A program made the position numbers and the translations under genes. 33,968 bases of DNA from Dehalococcoidia bacterium (GTDB taxonomy: Bacteria; Chloroflexota; Dehalococcoidia; Dehalococcoidales; CSSed11-197), in NCBI GenBank assembly GCA_003552785.1, contig PUOQ01000075.1, positions 1 to 33,968 of the forward strand, given 5' to 3'. Shown here in pieces: positions 23,775 through 33,031 of the stretch. The notes beneath the pieces are model-generated. The model was given only the letters and a program-made list of their open reading frames with translations. It had not been told where the DNA came from and searched no databases. Each line of letters opens with the position of its first letter. Position 1 is the first letter of the stretch.

Positions 23775-24242
23775 CTATTTCATTGCTTTAATCAGGTTGG
23801 CCATTTCAATAGCACTGGAGGCAGCTGCAAACCCCTTGTTACCCATCTTTGAACCAGCACGCTCGATAGCTTGCTCTAGATTTTCGGTTGTTATAACTCC
23901 GTTGATTACCGGAACCCCTGTGTCAAGGTTTACTTTTGCAATTCCCTTGCTCAACTCAGTAGCAACAAAGTCAAAATGTGGCGTTCCGCCTCTTATTACA
24001 GCTCCGAGGCAAATAATAGCATCATAATTTCCCTGCCGGGCCAGTTTTTGGGCGATAAGAGGTATCTCCAGCGCTCCAGGTGTCCAGGCAGTATCAATTG
24101 TTTCACGATTAACATTATGACGAATTAGGCCATCCATAGCCCCATCGTACAATTTATTTGAAATAAAATCATTAAATCGTGATATGACCAGGGCGATTTT
24201 TAATCCACTACCATCCAGGTTACCTTCAAAACAGTTAGACAT
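23775..24242 (-). CDS. ribH: 6,7-dimethyl-8-ribityllumazine synthase
   Basis: From ATG 24242, preceded by AAGGAGAGGG, the product has 155 residues, the usual length; an upstream in-frame ATG lies inside ribBA and is not needed. It condenses the ribityl-pyrimidinedione with dihydroxybutanone phosphate in the penultimate step of riboflavin synthesis. Family motifs are SRFNDFI near residue 21, [10 protein letters not shown] near 53, [16 protein letters not shown] near 78 (the His acts as general acid/base), and [16 protein letters not shown] near 110. It is the last gene of the rib operon, 13 bases after ribBA. Confidence 0.96.
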   Translation of the reverse strand: MSNCFEGNLDGSGLKIALVISRFNDFISNKLYDGAMDGLIRHNVNRETIDTAWTPGALEIPLIAQKLARQGNYDAIICLGAVIRGGTPHFDFVATELSKGIAKVNLDTGVPVINGVITTENLEQAIERAGSKMGNKGFAAASSAIEMANLIKAMK

Positions 24243-24255
24243 TTCCCTCTCCTTA

Positions 24256-25479
24256 TCAGGCTTCGTTTGATTTAGATTCATTAATGTTTAATTTATGCCC
24301 CATTTTGCTTTGCTTTGTCTCAAGATAGCGCCGGTTGTGTTCATTGGGTTCGACTATTATAGGCATCGTATCAACAACCGTCAAACCATAACCTTGAAGG
24401 CCAACAACTTTTTTGGGGTTATTGGTCAGAAGTATTATTTTGCTTAGGCCCAGATCGGCCAATATCTGTGCTCCGGTACCATAATCTCGAAGATCGTCTT
24501 TAAAGCCAAGGCAGATGTTTGCTTCGATTGTGTCCAGCCCTGTGTCCTGGAGTGCATAAGCCTTTATCTTGTTGTGGAAGCCGATACCCCTCCCCTCCTG
24601 GCGCATATATAATAAGACACCGCTTCCCTGCCGGGTAATCCTTTTTAGAGCTTCATCAAGTTGCTGGCCACAATCACAGCGCTGGCTACCAAGAACATCA
24701 CCTGTAAGGCATTCACTGTGAACTCTGACCAGCACAGGACTTGAAGTATTTATATCACCGTATATCATGGCGAGATGCTCGCCACAATCAGTTACACTTG
24801 AATAGGCAATTGCCTGAAATTCTCCGTATTTGGTCGGCATTTTGGTATTAGCCACTGCAGCAACCAGCTTTTCATGGCGCATGCGATATTCGATAAGATC
24901 TGCAATACTTACTATTTTAATGCCGTGTTCATTGGCGATATCTTCAAGTTCGGGCAATCGAGCCATTGAACCATCGCTATTTATTATTTCACAAATCACA
25001 CCTGCCGGATATAGACCGGCCAGATTTGCGAAATCAATAGCGGCTTCCGTGTGACCTGCTCGTACAAGCACTCCCCCTTCCCTGGCACGTAATGGAAAAA
25101 TGTGACCGGGTCTGGCAATATCTTCAGGTCGTGTAGCTGGATCGATAACAGTTTTTATTGTCTTGGCTCGATCATACGGAGATATCCCTGTAGTTACCCC
25201 CTCTTTAGCTTCAATGGATACAGTGAAAGCAGTGCAATGGGAAGATGTGTTCTGATTAACCATCATTGGGATGTTAAGTTCATCCAGGCGATTTCCCGTC
25301 ACCGGCATGCATACCAGGCCGCGACCGTACTTTATCATAAAGTTTATGGCTTCGGGTGTGACTTTTTCAGCCGCCATCAGAAAGTCACCTTCATTCTCCC
25401 TGTTTTCATCATCGACAACAATTATCAATTTACCGGCTTTTATATCTTTAATTGCTTCTTCGATAGAAGAAAGTATCAT
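24256..25479 (-). CDS. ribBA: Bifunctional 3,4-dihydroxy-2-butanone 4-phosphate synthase / GTP cyclohydrolase II
   Basis: The ATG at 25479 (seven bases after GAGG) gives 407 residues; TTG 25482 is the alternative. The N-terminal half is RibB, with [13 protein letters not shown] near 20-32 and the HTEAAIDF motif. The C-terminal half is RibA, with the zinc-binding [17 protein letters not shown] near 258-274 and the RQEGRGIGF active-site loop. RibA opens GTP and RibB makes the four-carbon unit, the two entry points of riboflavin synthesis. It follows ribE by nine bases and precedes ribH by 13, in one operon. Confidence 0.97.
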   Translation of the reverse strand: MILSSIEEAIKDIKAGKLIIVVDDENRENEGDFLMAAEKVTPEAINFMIKYGRGLVCMPVTGNRLDELNIPMMVNQNTSSHCTAFTVSIEAKEGVTTGISPYDRAKTIKTVIDPATRPEDIARPGHIFPLRAREGGVLVRAGHTEAAIDFANLAGLYPAGVICEIINSDGSMARLPELEDIANEHGIKIVSIADLIEYRMRHEKLVAAVANTKMPTKYGEFQAIAYSSVTDCGEHLAMIYGDINTSSPVLVRVHSECLTGDVLGSQRCDCGQQLDEALKRITRQGSGVLLYMRQEGRGIGFHNKIKAYALQDTGLDTIEANICLGFKDDLRDYGTGAQILADLGLSKIILLTNNPKKVVGLQGYGLTVVDTMPIIVEPNEHNRRYLETKQSKMGHKLNINESKSNEA

Positions 25480-25491
25480 CAATTAACCTCA

Positions 25492-26121
25492 CTAACCTGC
25501 AGAAAATCCATGCTCAGATAGAAATTCAGCGGAAATTTTGTTTTTATTTGGCCTTAAGAACTTTTCTACATATTTTGCAATCACATCAACTTCAAGATTT
25601 ACAACCCTTGGTACGTTAAAATCGCTCAGTGTAGTATTGGCAAGGCTGTGGGGAACTATCGATACTTTGAATTCATCATTATTAACTTCAGTAATGGTCA
25701 GGCTGATTCCGTCAATACAAATAAATCCTTTCTCTACAATATAGCGCATTATTTCACTTGAAGCTGAAACAGCAATCACAGTTGCTGAGGTGCCATGCGC
25801 TATCCGCCTGATACGACCGGTGCCATCGACGTGACCCTGTACAAAATGACCGCCGATGGGTTTAGTTGGGTAGAGCGGACGCTCAAGGTTAACTTTGTCG
25901 CCATTTTTGAGTATTCCAAGATTGGTCCTATTAAGCGTTTCGGGCATTATTCCGGCTGTAAAGCTGAATTCATCGAAATGAGTAACAGTAAGGCAAACCC
26001 CGTTAACTGCAATGCTGCCTCCAATTTCAAGGTCAGCCAGAACCTGCTTTGCATTTATTTTCAGGTTGTTTTGGCTGGCAAGGTTTAAAGTGCCAACTTC
26101 TTCAATAATACCGGTAAACAT
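25492..26121 (-). CDS. ribE: Riboflavin synthase, alpha chain
   Basis: The 209-residue protein starts MFTGIIEEVG, the near-invariant riboflavin synthase N-terminus. It has the two tandem lumazine-binding barrels: GSIAVNGVCLTV and HFVQGHVDGTGRI in the first half, FICIDGISLTI and VDVIAKYVEK in the second. It dismutates two lumazines to riboflavin and the pyrimidinedione. One base separates it from ribD, so translation is coupled. Confidence 0.97.
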   Translation of the reverse strand: MFTGIIEEVGTLNLASQNNLKINAKQVLADLEIGGSIAVNGVCLTVTHFDEFSFTAGIMPETLNRTNLGILKNGDKVNLERPLYPTKPIGGHFVQGHVDGTGRIRRIAHGTSATVIAVSASSEIMRYIVEKGFICIDGISLTITEVNNDEFKVSIVPHSLANTTLSDFNVPRVVNLEVDVIAKYVEKFLRPNKNKISAEFLSEHGFSAG

Positions 26122-26122
26122 C

Positions 26123-27217
26123 TTAACCTCTGATGTATCCGCTAATCATGACATCGTTCTCAAACTGTTCAATGCTAATATTATGTAAACGATATGCATC
26201 TTGAATTTTTTCAATTCCCTGGCCTCCAACGGGAGTGCGGGCATTTTCGCCCCCGATGATTACCGGGGCAACAAAAGCGACAACTTTATCTACAAGGCCC
26301 TGATCAAACATGGATCCCATTATTGACGATCCACCTTCAACCATTATACTGGTAATTTCTCTTTTGCCAAGTTCCTCAATAAGAGCTTCTAAATTGACAA
26401 AGCCGTTAACAGCCTTTAATTCAAGAAGCTGGGCACCTTTATCCCCTAAATTCCTTTTGTTTAATTCTGAAACATGGTCGCTAATTGCTATAATGGTATC
26501 GCCTGCTTCATTTAATATTTGAGAGTCCAGCGGTGTTCTTCCATAACTGTCAACAATGACTCTAATGGGTTGCTTGTGCGAAGTACCCCCTCTGCCTCCG
26601 CCGCATCTAACCGTTAACTGTGGATTATCTTTTAAAATAGTATTTATTCCAGCCATTATTGCGTCATGCCGGTGTCGGAGATGATGTGAAAAACAGCGAG
26701 AAGGCTCGCAAGAGATCCATTTTGAGTCCCCGCAAAATGTAGCAATTTTTCCATCGAGGCTCATGGCAAATTTTGCCGTGACAAATGGAATACCGGTTGT
26801 GATGTATTTTATATGACCTTCTATTATTTCCCGCACCCGACTATGTTCTTCTCCAACAGCTACTTTAATACCTGCCTGTTCAAGTAATGCACGTCCCTTG
26901 CCATTGACAACAGGGTTTGGATCAAGCATCGATATGTGCACCTCGGATATGCCGGACTTGATAATAGCATCGGTACAGGGCGGAGTCCTGCCATAATGAC
27001 AGCAGGGTTCAAGCGTGATATACATTGAAGCACCTCTTGCTTCTTCTTTTGCCTCCTTTAAAGCAACGACTTCAGCATGATCATTACCGGGAGGCTGGGT
27101 GTAACCTCGCCCTACAATAACATTATCCTTGACTATTATTGCACCAACAGCCGGGTTTGGGCTAACGTTGCCCTCAGCCAATCTTGCAAGAGATAAAGCT
27201 TCCTGCATGTATTTCAT
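26123..27217 (-). CDS. ribD: Bifunctional pyrimidine deaminase/reductase of riboflavin synthesis
   Basis: The 364-residue protein joins an N-terminal zinc deaminase (His47-x-Glu49 in DHAEVVALKEA, zinc Cys in TLEPCCHYGRTPPC) to a C-terminal DHFR-like reductase (FVTAKFAMSLDGKIAT, RHRHDAIMAGINTIL, SIMVEGGSSIMGSMF). It carries out the second and third steps of riboflavin synthesis. It leads the ribD-ribE-ribBA-ribH operon. No SD is present; an extended -10 sits six bases before the ATG, so the mRNA may be leaderless. No FMN riboswitch is visible in the 102 bases before the divergent lepB. Confidence 0.95.
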   Translation of the reverse strand: MKYMQEALSLARLAEGNVSPNPAVGAIIVKDNVIVGRGYTQPPGNDHAEVVALKEAKEEARGASMYITLEPCCHYGRTPPCTDAIIKSGISEVHISMLDPNPVVNGKGRALLEQAGIKVAVGEEHSRVREIIEGHIKYITTGIPFVTAKFAMSLDGKIATFCGDSKWISCEPSRCFSHHLRHRHDAIMAGINTILKDNPQLTVRCGGGRGGTSHKQPIRVIVDSYGRTPLDSQILNEAGDTIIAISDHVSELNKRNLGDKGAQLLELKAVNGFVNLEALIEELGKREITSIMVEGGSSIMGSMFDQGLVDKVVAFVAPVIIGGENARTPVGGQGIEKIQDAYRLHNISIEQFENDVMISGYIRG

Positions 27218-27223
27218 GTAATG

Positions 27224-27232
27224 ATTCTATCA
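27224..27232 (-). promoter_or_regulatory. Extended -10 placed for a leaderless ribD mRNA
   Basis: The minus strand reads TGATAGAAT (27232-27224), then six bases, then the ribD ATG. A TTGCAG lies 18 bases upstream of the hexamer. Transcription starting about seven bases past the -10 would begin at the start codon. Confidence 0.5.
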
Positions 27233-27279
27233 CCCTGTTTCTCAAACCTGCAAATAAAATAAGAACAAAACAAATCTTA

Positions 27280-27309
27280 TTGGCGGAGGAATGAAATTTC
27301 GAGTATAAT
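27280..27309 (+). promoter_or_regulatory. lepB promoter with almost no leader
   Basis: TTGGCG (27280-27285) and a perfect TATAAT (27304-27309) are 18 bases apart. The expected start near 27316 lies about four bases before the lepB ATG at 27320, which has no SD in that leader. Confidence 0.6.
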
Positions 27310-27319
27310 TAGCCTTGAT

Positions 27320-27874
27320 ATGAATAACGCATTCAAATACTGGGCTCGCGAAATAATTGTCGTTTTGACAGCGGCACTGGCTATATTTTTCGTTCTTCAA
27401 TTTACTCTGATGAAGGCAGAAGTTGTTGGCGAAAGTATGGAGCCCAGCCTGGTCAGGGGCGAACAGGTCATGATAAATAAAATGGCCTATACCTTCGGGC
27501 TCCCCCAAAGAGGTGATATTATTGTTTTCACCCCACCCGAATCGGTCGGTTCAACGCAAAACTATATAAAAAGGGTTATAGGTCTGCCCGGTGAACAGGT
27601 CAGTATTTATGGTGGCAAAGTACATATTACTGGTAATAACGGTTCTGTACACGTTCTTGACGAGCCATTTGTCGATAAAAACCCCTTGCATGACTATGAA
27701 AGTGGCGTCATCCCCGAAGACCACTACTTTGTCATGGGGGATAATCGCACCAACAGCAGCGATTCGCGGGGTGGATGGACTGTAGACGTGGACGATATTA
27801 TTGGTAAAGCCTGGATTTCCTTCTGGCCGCTTTCAGAGTTCGGCGGTGCTCCGAATTATACGTTTTCTGATTAG
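27320..27874 (+). CDS. lepB: Signal peptidase I
   Basis: The 184-residue protein has one N-terminal membrane anchor (about 10-30) and an extracytoplasmic catalytic domain. The Ser-Lys dyad is Ser39 in GESMEPSL and Lys84 in NYIKRVIGLPG; MGDNRTNSSDSRGGW near 140 is the conserved box. It removes signal peptides of exported proteins. The short single-anchor form is usual in Gram-positive-type and Chloroflexota bacteria. It is divergent from ribD and four bases upstream of pyrE, so the operon appears to be lepB-pyrE-trmO. Confidence 0.95.
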   Translation: MNNAFKYWAREIIVVLTAALAIFFVLQFTLMKAEVVGESMEPSLVRGEQVMINKMAYTFGLPQRGDIIVFTPPESVGSTQNYIKRVIGLPGEQVSIYGGKVHITGNNGSVHVLDEPFVDKNPLHDYESGVIPEDHYFVMGDNRTNSSDSRGGWTVDVDDIIGKAWISFWPLSEFGGAPNYTFSD

Positions 27875-27878
27875 TATT

Positions 27879-28463
27879 ATGGCAAATACAAATAACAATT
27901 ATGCTGAAAATCTGTTTTTAAACGCAGGTGCTGTATTAAAAGGCCACTTTCTTCTAACTTCTGGCTTGCATTCACCAGTTTATTGGGAGAAGTTTAAAAT
28001 TCTCCAGTATCCGGAATATACTTCAAAACTTTGCCAGATGATAGCCATGCATTTTAGTAATGACGATGTCGAAGTAGTGGTGGGGCCAACTACCGGTGGC
28101 ATTATTCTCGCTTATGAAACGGCACGCTATTTAGGTGTAAGGGGTATATTTGCTGAAAGCACCGTTGATGGAACAAGGGAATTAAAACGCGGTTTTAATA
28201 TCGAGAAAGGCGAAAAAGTATTGCTGGTTGATGACGTTTTGACTACCGGCAAATCAATTAAAGAGGTATACCAGGTGATTAAAAAATGCGGCGGAATTTT
28301 GGCCGGGATTGGTGTTTTGGTTGACCGTTCTAAATCCGGAGTTGATATAGATACGGATTTATACAGTTGCATCCGGTCTGCTGAAATAAGTTATTCTCCG
28401 GAAAAGTGTCCATTATGTAAAGAGGGTGCACCTTTAATTAAGCCCGGGGGTAAAACAGGATAA
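27879..28463 (+). CDS. pyrE: Orotate phosphoribosyltransferase
   Basis: ATG 27879 gives 194 residues, a normal PyrE length; in-frame upstream extension overlaps lepB. The PRPP-binding loop VLLVDDVLTTGKS lies near 112-124, and GPTTGGIILAYETARYLG and FAESTVDG(TR)ELKRGF are family motifs. A C-terminal CPLCKEG segment is seen in many clostridial and Chloroflexota PyrE proteins. It joins orotate to PRPP to form OMP. It lies away from the pyrRBC cluster and has no separate promoter or SD, so expression depends on lepB. trmO begins on the very next base after its stop. Confidence 0.93.
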   Translation: MANTNNNYAENLFLNAGAVLKGHFLLTSGLHSPVYWEKFKILQYPEYTSKLCQMIAMHFSNDDVEVVVGPTTGGIILAYETARYLGVRGIFAESTVDGTRELKRGFNIEKGEKVLLVDDVLTTGKSIKEVYQVIKKCGGILAGIGVLVDRSKSGVDIDTDLYSCIRSAEISYSPEKCPLCKEGAPLIKPGGKTG

Positions 28464-28952
28464 ATGTCAGATGAAATTATTGTTAAGCCCATTGGCACCA
28501 TATACTCCCCTTTAAAAGAACCAAAAGGTGCCCCGATTCAACCTGTTGGTGCAACCGGAATAAAGGGTCACATTGAACTAAAACCCGAGTATATAAATGG
28601 CCTCAAAGATCTTGACGGGTTTTCACACATCATCCTCTTGTATTATTTTCACAGGGCCAGCGATGGCCCTATGATTGTTACGCCATATATGGAAGATAAG
28701 CCAAGAGGCATTTTTTCTGTTAGAATGCCCGGGAGGCCCAATCACATCGGAATATCGGTCGTTCGATTATTAAATATCGAAGGCGCAATACTTCATATTG
28801 AAAATGTAGATATACTTGACGGTACTCCTTTACTCGATATAAAGCCTTATGTTACTACTTTCGATATTTATAAAACGGAAAAAGAAGGCTGGCTTTCCAA
28901 TATATCCAGACGTGCCGAGGAAAAAAAGTGTGACGGGCGCATCACAAAGTAA
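28464..28952 (+). CDS. trmO: tRNA (N6-threonylcarbamoyladenosine37-N6)-methyltransferase TrmO
   Basis: The 162-residue protein has the TrmO/TsaA beta-barrel markers: VKPIGTIYSP at the start, GIKGHIELKPEY, LKDLDGFSHIILLYYFHRA near 47-65, and MPGRPNHIGISVVRLL near 89-104. Family members methylate t6A37 of tRNA-Thr with SAM to give m6t6A. It has no C-terminal extra domain, as in shorter bacterial forms. It is third in lepB-pyrE-trmO and convergent with pcrA. Confidence 0.9.
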   Translation: MSDEIIVKPIGTIYSPLKEPKGAPIQPVGATGIKGHIELKPEYINGLKDLDGFSHIILLYYFHRASDGPMIVTPYMEDKPRGIFSVRMPGRPNHIGISVVRLLNIEGAILHIENVDILDGTPLLDIKPYVTTFDIYKTEKEGWLSNISRRAEEKKCDGRITK

Positions 28953-29002
28953 AGGGCATTCATTAGCTTATTAAGCATTGTGAGTAAAAATGACCCTGTC
29001 GA

Positions 29003-31252
29003 TTAAAGCTTTTCCAGGCGCGCGTAACTCAACAGGATGCGCTTTAGTACTACCTGGTCGCCATTAAAAGCAATTACTACTTCTTGATCACCTTCAACGG
29101 GTTTAATGCTGACAACTATACCTTCTCCAAATTGAGGGTGCCGCACTTTATTGCCGGCTTTTAGTCCAATGATATTTTGCGCTTTGCTTTCTTTTACCTG
29201 TTTATGAGGAGCACTTTTTCCCGGAAGAAAATAGGGTTTTTCGCCTGTTTCATTTTTGCTCCTGTGATGAAGATTAAATCCAGCAGTCCTTATTTTTTCC
29301 TTTCCGTACTGATTGCCGGTAACAATGTTATCAGGTAAGTCCTTTAAAAACCTTGAGGGAGGATTTGACTGTGTAGTTCCCATCAACATTCGCTTAAAAG
29401 CCCGCAGAAGGTATACACCTTTTTTGGCACGGGTAATGCCAACGTAGCACAACCTGCGTTCCTCTTCCATTTGCCATGGATCATCCATTGACCTGTAATG
29501 GGGTAAGAGCCCTTCTTCAAGCCCGATTATAAATATATACGGAAATTCAAGGCCCTTTGCCTGATGCAAAGTTATAAGAGTAGCCCCTTCCCTGCCATCA
29601 CCAAGGTTGTCCGTATCAGAAACCAGTGACACAGATTCAAGAAAAGCAGAGATTCCTTCGGATGGCGAATAATCGTTATATTGCTGGGCTACACTTTTTA
29701 ACTCAAGGACGTTTTGCCAACGGTCTTCACCATCCGGTTGAGTTAACAGGTACGACTTATAATTTACCCTCTCAAGTACACGGTCCAGCAGCTCAGTTAT
29801 ACGCATTTCCTGTGCCATTTCCATTAGCTCGCCAATATTTGAAGAAAAATCTTTTAGTAATCGAAAACTTCTTGGGGTAAAGGCATTATTTGTATCGTCC
29901 TTATCAAATGATTTTAAAGAAAGTAGCGCTTCACCCTCGCTGGTCCCTATAGAATATGCCCAGCGCTTAAGGGATTCTATTGTATTTTTGCCTATATTTC
30001 TGGGAGGGATATTGATAATTCTAAGCAAGCTGAGGTAATCATGCGGATTAAATATATATTTCAAATAACAGATAACGTCTTTAATTTCACGCCTTTCATA
30101 AAATTTGGTTCCGGCAGCCAGCCTGTACTTGATTCCATGGCGTATAAAAGCCTCTTCTATGGCACGGGACTGAGCATTGGTGCGAAATAAAACAGCAATA
30201 TCCCCCAGAGGTGTGTTTAAATTATCTGTCAGGTTTTCAATTTCTCTAATTACAATTCTTGCTTCTTCACGCTGGTCGTAAGCCTCCAGAACCTTAAGCT
30301 TTTCACCTGTATCGTTTTTAGTCCACAGGTTTTTAGGCTTTCTTTCTTGATTTGAATCGATAATAGACTGCGCTGCGTCAAGAATGCAGGCAGTCGAGCG
30401 ATAGTTTTGTTCAAGCATTATAGTTTCAGATTCAGGAAAATCTTTTTCAAAATTTAAGATATTCCTTATGTCAGCTGAGCGCCATGAATATATGGATTGG
30501 TCAGGGTCACCAACTACACATAGATTACAGTTCAGTGCAGAAAACATTTTAACCAGCTCATATTGCACCAGGTTTGTATCCTGAAATTCATCAACCAGGA
30601 TGTGTAAATATCTCTGCTGATATTTCTTTAATATATCAGGGCGGGATGATAATGAGCGGAGAGTCTTTAACAAAATATCGTCAAAATCAAGAGCATTGTT
30701 TTTTTCAAGGAGCTGCTGGTAATTACTATAAACCTTTGCTGCTATTTCATCGTAGTAACTGCCGCCTTGAAGAGCTGATTCTTCCGGTGAAAGCAGGCGG
30801 CTTTTTGTATGGCTTATTTTGGACAGTAAGCTTCCAGGTGTGTAGTTTTTTGAATCCAAACCACAATTTTTAATGGCTTCTTTTACCAATTTTAACTGGT
30901 CATCCGCATCGTAGATAGAAAAATCGCGGTTCAGCCCCAGGTTTTCAGCTTCCTGTCTTAAAATCTTGACACATATTGCATGAAATGTTCCCAGAGTAAT
31001 GTCTTTAACCGTATCGGGGGAAAGGGCCGAAAGCCTTTCGCGCATCTCACGAGCGGCTTTGTTTGTAAAAGTCACCGCCATTATTTGATAAGGCCTTATA
31101 CCGAGAATATTTACCAGATAGGCAATACGGTGAGTTATTACCCGGGTTTTTCCAGAGCCCGGCCCTGCAAGAATAAGAACGGGGCAATTAACTGTTTCGA
31201 CCGCTTTTCTCTGGGGTGGATTAAGACCGGAAAGAATATCGTTATTTGTCAT
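29003..31252 (-). CDS. pcrA: ATP-dependent DNA helicase PcrA/UvrD
   Basis: The 749-residue SF1A helicase has all motifs in order: Q motif LNPPQRKAV and Walker A AGPGSGKT near 30-37, Ia TFTNKAAREM, II DEFQDTN near 218, III GDPDQSIYSWRSA, IV EQNYRS, V TLHQAKGLEF near 560, and VI YVGITRAKK near 605. A C-terminal Tudor-like segment (VRHPQFGEGIVVSI near 702-715) typical of PcrA binds RNA polymerase in other bacteria. It acts in nucleotide excision repair and in clearing protein or replication blocks. It is monocistronic and convergent with trmO. The promoter lies directly against the start codon (see 31259-31267). Confidence 0.96.
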   Translation of the reverse strand: MTNNDILSGLNPPQRKAVETVNCPVLILAGPGSGKTRVITHRIAYLVNILGIRPYQIMAVTFTNKAAREMRERLSALSPDTVKDITLGTFHAICVKILRQEAENLGLNRDFSIYDADDQLKLVKEAIKNCGLDSKNYTPGSLLSKISHTKSRLLSPEESALQGGSYYDEIAAKVYSNYQQLLEKNNALDFDDILLKTLRSLSSRPDILKKYQQRYLHILVDEFQDTNLVQYELVKMFSALNCNLCVVGDPDQSIYSWRSADIRNILNFEKDFPESETIMLEQNYRSTACILDAAQSIIDSNQERKPKNLWTKNDTGEKLKVLEAYDQREEARIVIREIENLTDNLNTPLGDIAVLFRTNAQSRAIEEAFIRHGIKYRLAAGTKFYERREIKDVICYLKYIFNPHDYLSLLRIINIPPRNIGKNTIESLKRWAYSIGTSEGEALLSLKSFDKDDTNNAFTPRSFRLLKDFSSNIGELMEMAQEMRITELLDRVLERVNYKSYLLTQPDGEDRWQNVLELKSVAQQYNDYSPSEGISAFLESVSLVSDTDNLGDGREGATLITLHQAKGLEFPYIFIIGLEEGLLPHYRSMDDPWQMEEERRLCYVGITRAKKGVYLLRAFKRMLMGTTQSNPPSRFLKDLPDNIVTGNQYGKEKIRTAGFNLHHRSKNETGEKPYFLPGKSAPHKQVKESKAQNIIGLKAGNKVRHPQFGEGIVVSIKPVEGDQEVVIAFNGDQVVLKRILLSYARLEKL

Positions 31253-31258
31253 TTTATA

Positions 31259-31267
31259 ATTATATCA
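31259..31267 (-). promoter_or_regulatory. Extended -10 placed for a leaderless pcrA mRNA
   Basis: The minus strand reads TGATATAAT (31267-31259), a perfect extended -10, then six bases, then the pcrA ATG at 31252. The geometry equals that of ribD. An AGGTG overlaps this element and is too far (13 bases) to be a good SD. Confidence 0.55.
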
Positions 31268-31409
31268 CCTGTACCATTGATAAGCATTTTTAAAAAATTT
31301 TCACACTACCAAAAGGACTGCGTGAAATTTTGCTTGCAATCAACTCATTGTAAGTGATATACTGCGAAAGCAATACAAGCAGGTTATTAACAAATAGTAC
31401 CTTTAAACC

Positions 31410-31491
31410 AGCCCGGCGAGGTTGGTAAGGAGCAGCAAATGTTACATTATATATTAGCTTATCCTCTTGCCAGCCGGCAGGAGGTTTTTTT
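31410..31491 (+). promoter_or_regulatory. PyrR-responsive attenuator with the pyrR SD inside the terminator stem
   Basis: AGCCCGGCGAGGTT (31410-31423) matches the PyrR RNA-binding consensus ARUCCNGNGAGGYU at all but one position and is flanked by ACCA/TGGT, which can close a hairpin. Downstream, CCTCTTGCC (31463-31471) pairs with GGCAGGAGG (31476-31484), followed by seven T (31485-31491): an intrinsic terminator. GGTAAGG (31424-31430) can pair instead with the terminator's left arm as an antiterminator. UMP-bound PyrR would hold the first hairpin and favour termination. The terminator's right arm carries AGGAGG, the SD of pyrR, so the same fold would also hide the ribosome site. Confidence 0.8.
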
Positions 31492-32061
31492 ATGACTTCC
31501 AAGGTTATTTTAAACAATGAAGATATTCGACGTACTCTTGCACGGATGGCACATGAAATCATCGAAAACAACAAGAACCTGAACAATATAATTTTGGTTG
31601 GGATGCGCACACGAGGCGTTCCAATTGCTCAGAGGCTGGCAGACAATATTAAATCATATGAGGGAATTGTGATCCCCGTTGGCGTACTTGATTTTAGTTT
31701 ATACCGGGACGACCTTGCCTCGCGCAATTTTTATCCTGTGGTGCGCCAGACAAGAATCCCTGCCAGCATTGATGATAGTGTAGTCATCCTGGTTGATGAC
31801 GTGTTATATACTGGCCGAAGCGCCCGGGCGGCAATGGATGCCCTTATAGATCTTGGCCGCCCTGCTGCCATCAAACTGGCTGTACTTGTTGACCGCGGCC
31901 ATAGAGAGTTGCCCCTAAGAGCTGATTATGTAGGTAAGAATATACCCAGTGCTCACAGTGAAGAAATCAAGGTGCGGCTTCTAGAAGTTGATGGTATCGA
32001 CCAGGTATTGATTGAAAAAACCAGCCCTGGAGCAGAGGTGAACACAGATGCGGCAGTTTAA
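31492..32061 (+). CDS. pyrR: PyrR, pyrimidine operon attenuation regulator / uracil phosphoribosyltransferase
   Basis: The 189-residue protein is a PRTase-fold RNA-binding regulator. The PRPP loop [17 protein letters not shown] lies near 98-114; [18 protein letters not shown] and [13 protein letters not shown] are PyrR motifs. With UMP it binds the leader RNA of pyr operons, and it often has weak uracil PRTase activity. The preceding leader (31410-31491) holds a matching binding site and terminator, so it should regulate itself and pyrBC. The 3' end overlaps pyrB by 14 bases. Confidence 0.95.
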   Translation: MTSKVILNNEDIRRTLARMAHEIIENNKNLNNIILVGMRTRGVPIAQRLADNIKSYEGIVIPVGVLDFSLYRDDLASRNFYPVVRQTRIPASIDDSVVILVDDVLYTGRSARAAMDALIDLGRPAAIKLAVLVDRGHRELPLRADYVGKNIPSAHSEEIKVRLLEVDGIDQVLIEKTSPGAEVNTDAAV

Positions 32062-33031
32062 CACCACTCCAACGCACAATATTGACGCAGAAATTAACTG
32101 GAGCCGCAGGCATCTTCTTGATATTGATTCGTTTTCCAGGGATGAATTTAATTACGTTACAAATACCGCTTTGGCCATGCAGGAAATACTCACCCGCCCC
32201 ATTAAGAAAGTACCAGCCCTCAGGGGTAAAACTATAGTTACCCTATTTTATGAGCCAAGCACCAGAACAAGGGGCTCGTTTGAGCTAGCAGCCAAACATT
32301 TGAGTGCCGATGTTGTTAACCTGTCGCCGCCGGCCAGCAGTATAACCAAAGGTGAAAATCTGCGGGATACCCTGCGCACTCTTGAAGTAATGGGTGCTGA
32401 TACCATAATATTGCGGCATCATATGGCAGGAGCTCCTCATTTTGCTGCCAGGCACGCAAAATCTTGCATAATTAACGCTGGCGATGGCTGGCACGCACAC
32501 CCTACCCAGACCTTACTGGATATATATACAATTCAAAAATACAAGAAAAATGTTGAAGGGTTAAAAATCGTTATCCTGGGTGACAGCCGGCACAGCAGAG
32601 TAGCCAGGTCAAATATTTCTGGCTTAACCCGGATGGGTGCCTATATTACACTTTGTGGTCCACCAACCCTGCTCCCTTTTTCGATTGGTCGCAATGATTC
32701 AGTCCAATCAATGCTTAAGGTCGAGCTCGATATCAACAAAGCATTGGACGGAGCTGATGTTGTTATTGCCCTTCGCATTCAAAAAGAAAGGCAGAAAGCC
32801 GGATTGATACCCGGCATTGAAGAATATATATCCGGATACCAGCTTACCGGCCACCGATTGAAGCAGGCCAAGCCGGACGCCATTGTTATGCACCCTGGAC
32901 CGGTGAACGAAGATATTGAAATTTCCATGGAGGTCGTTCGCTGCTCGCAGTCTGTTATTGATGAACAGGTTGCAAATGGTATTGCGATAAGGATGGCAAT
33001 TTTGTACCTGATTAACAGAGGTAATGGATAA
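32048..33031 (+). CDS. pyrB: Aspartate carbamoyltransferase, catalytic chain
   Basis: The 327-residue enzyme condenses aspartate with carbamoyl phosphate. Carbamoyl-phosphate motif [15 protein letters not shown] is near 62-76, the HHMAGAP segment near 120, [14 protein letters not shown] near 145-158, and [13 protein letters not shown] near 280. The 5' end overlaps pyrR by 14 bases and its stop overlaps the pyrC start (TAATG), so all three are coupled. No regulatory chain PyrI is seen in the window, in line with control through PyrR. Confidence 0.95.
   Translation: MRQFNTTPTHNIDAEINWSRRHLLDIDSFSRDEFNYVTNTALAMQEILTRPIKKVPALRGKTIVTLFYEPSTRTRGSFELAAKHLSADVVNLSPPASSITKGENLRDTLRTLEVMGADTIILRHHMAGAPHFAARHAKSCIINAGDGWHAHPTQTLLDIYTIQKYKKNVEGLKIVILGDSRHSRVARSNISGLTRMGAYITLCGPPTLLPFSIGRNDSVQSMLKVELDINKALDGADVVIALRIQKERQKAGLIPGIEEYISGYQLTGHRLKQAKPDAIVMHPGPVNEDIEISMEVVRCSQSVIDEQVANGIAIRMAILYLINRGNG

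Noticed and set aside
27218-27319. FMN riboswitch before ribD
   Set aside because: The 102-base gap is too short for a full RFN element plus an expression platform, and none of its conserved blocks is visible.
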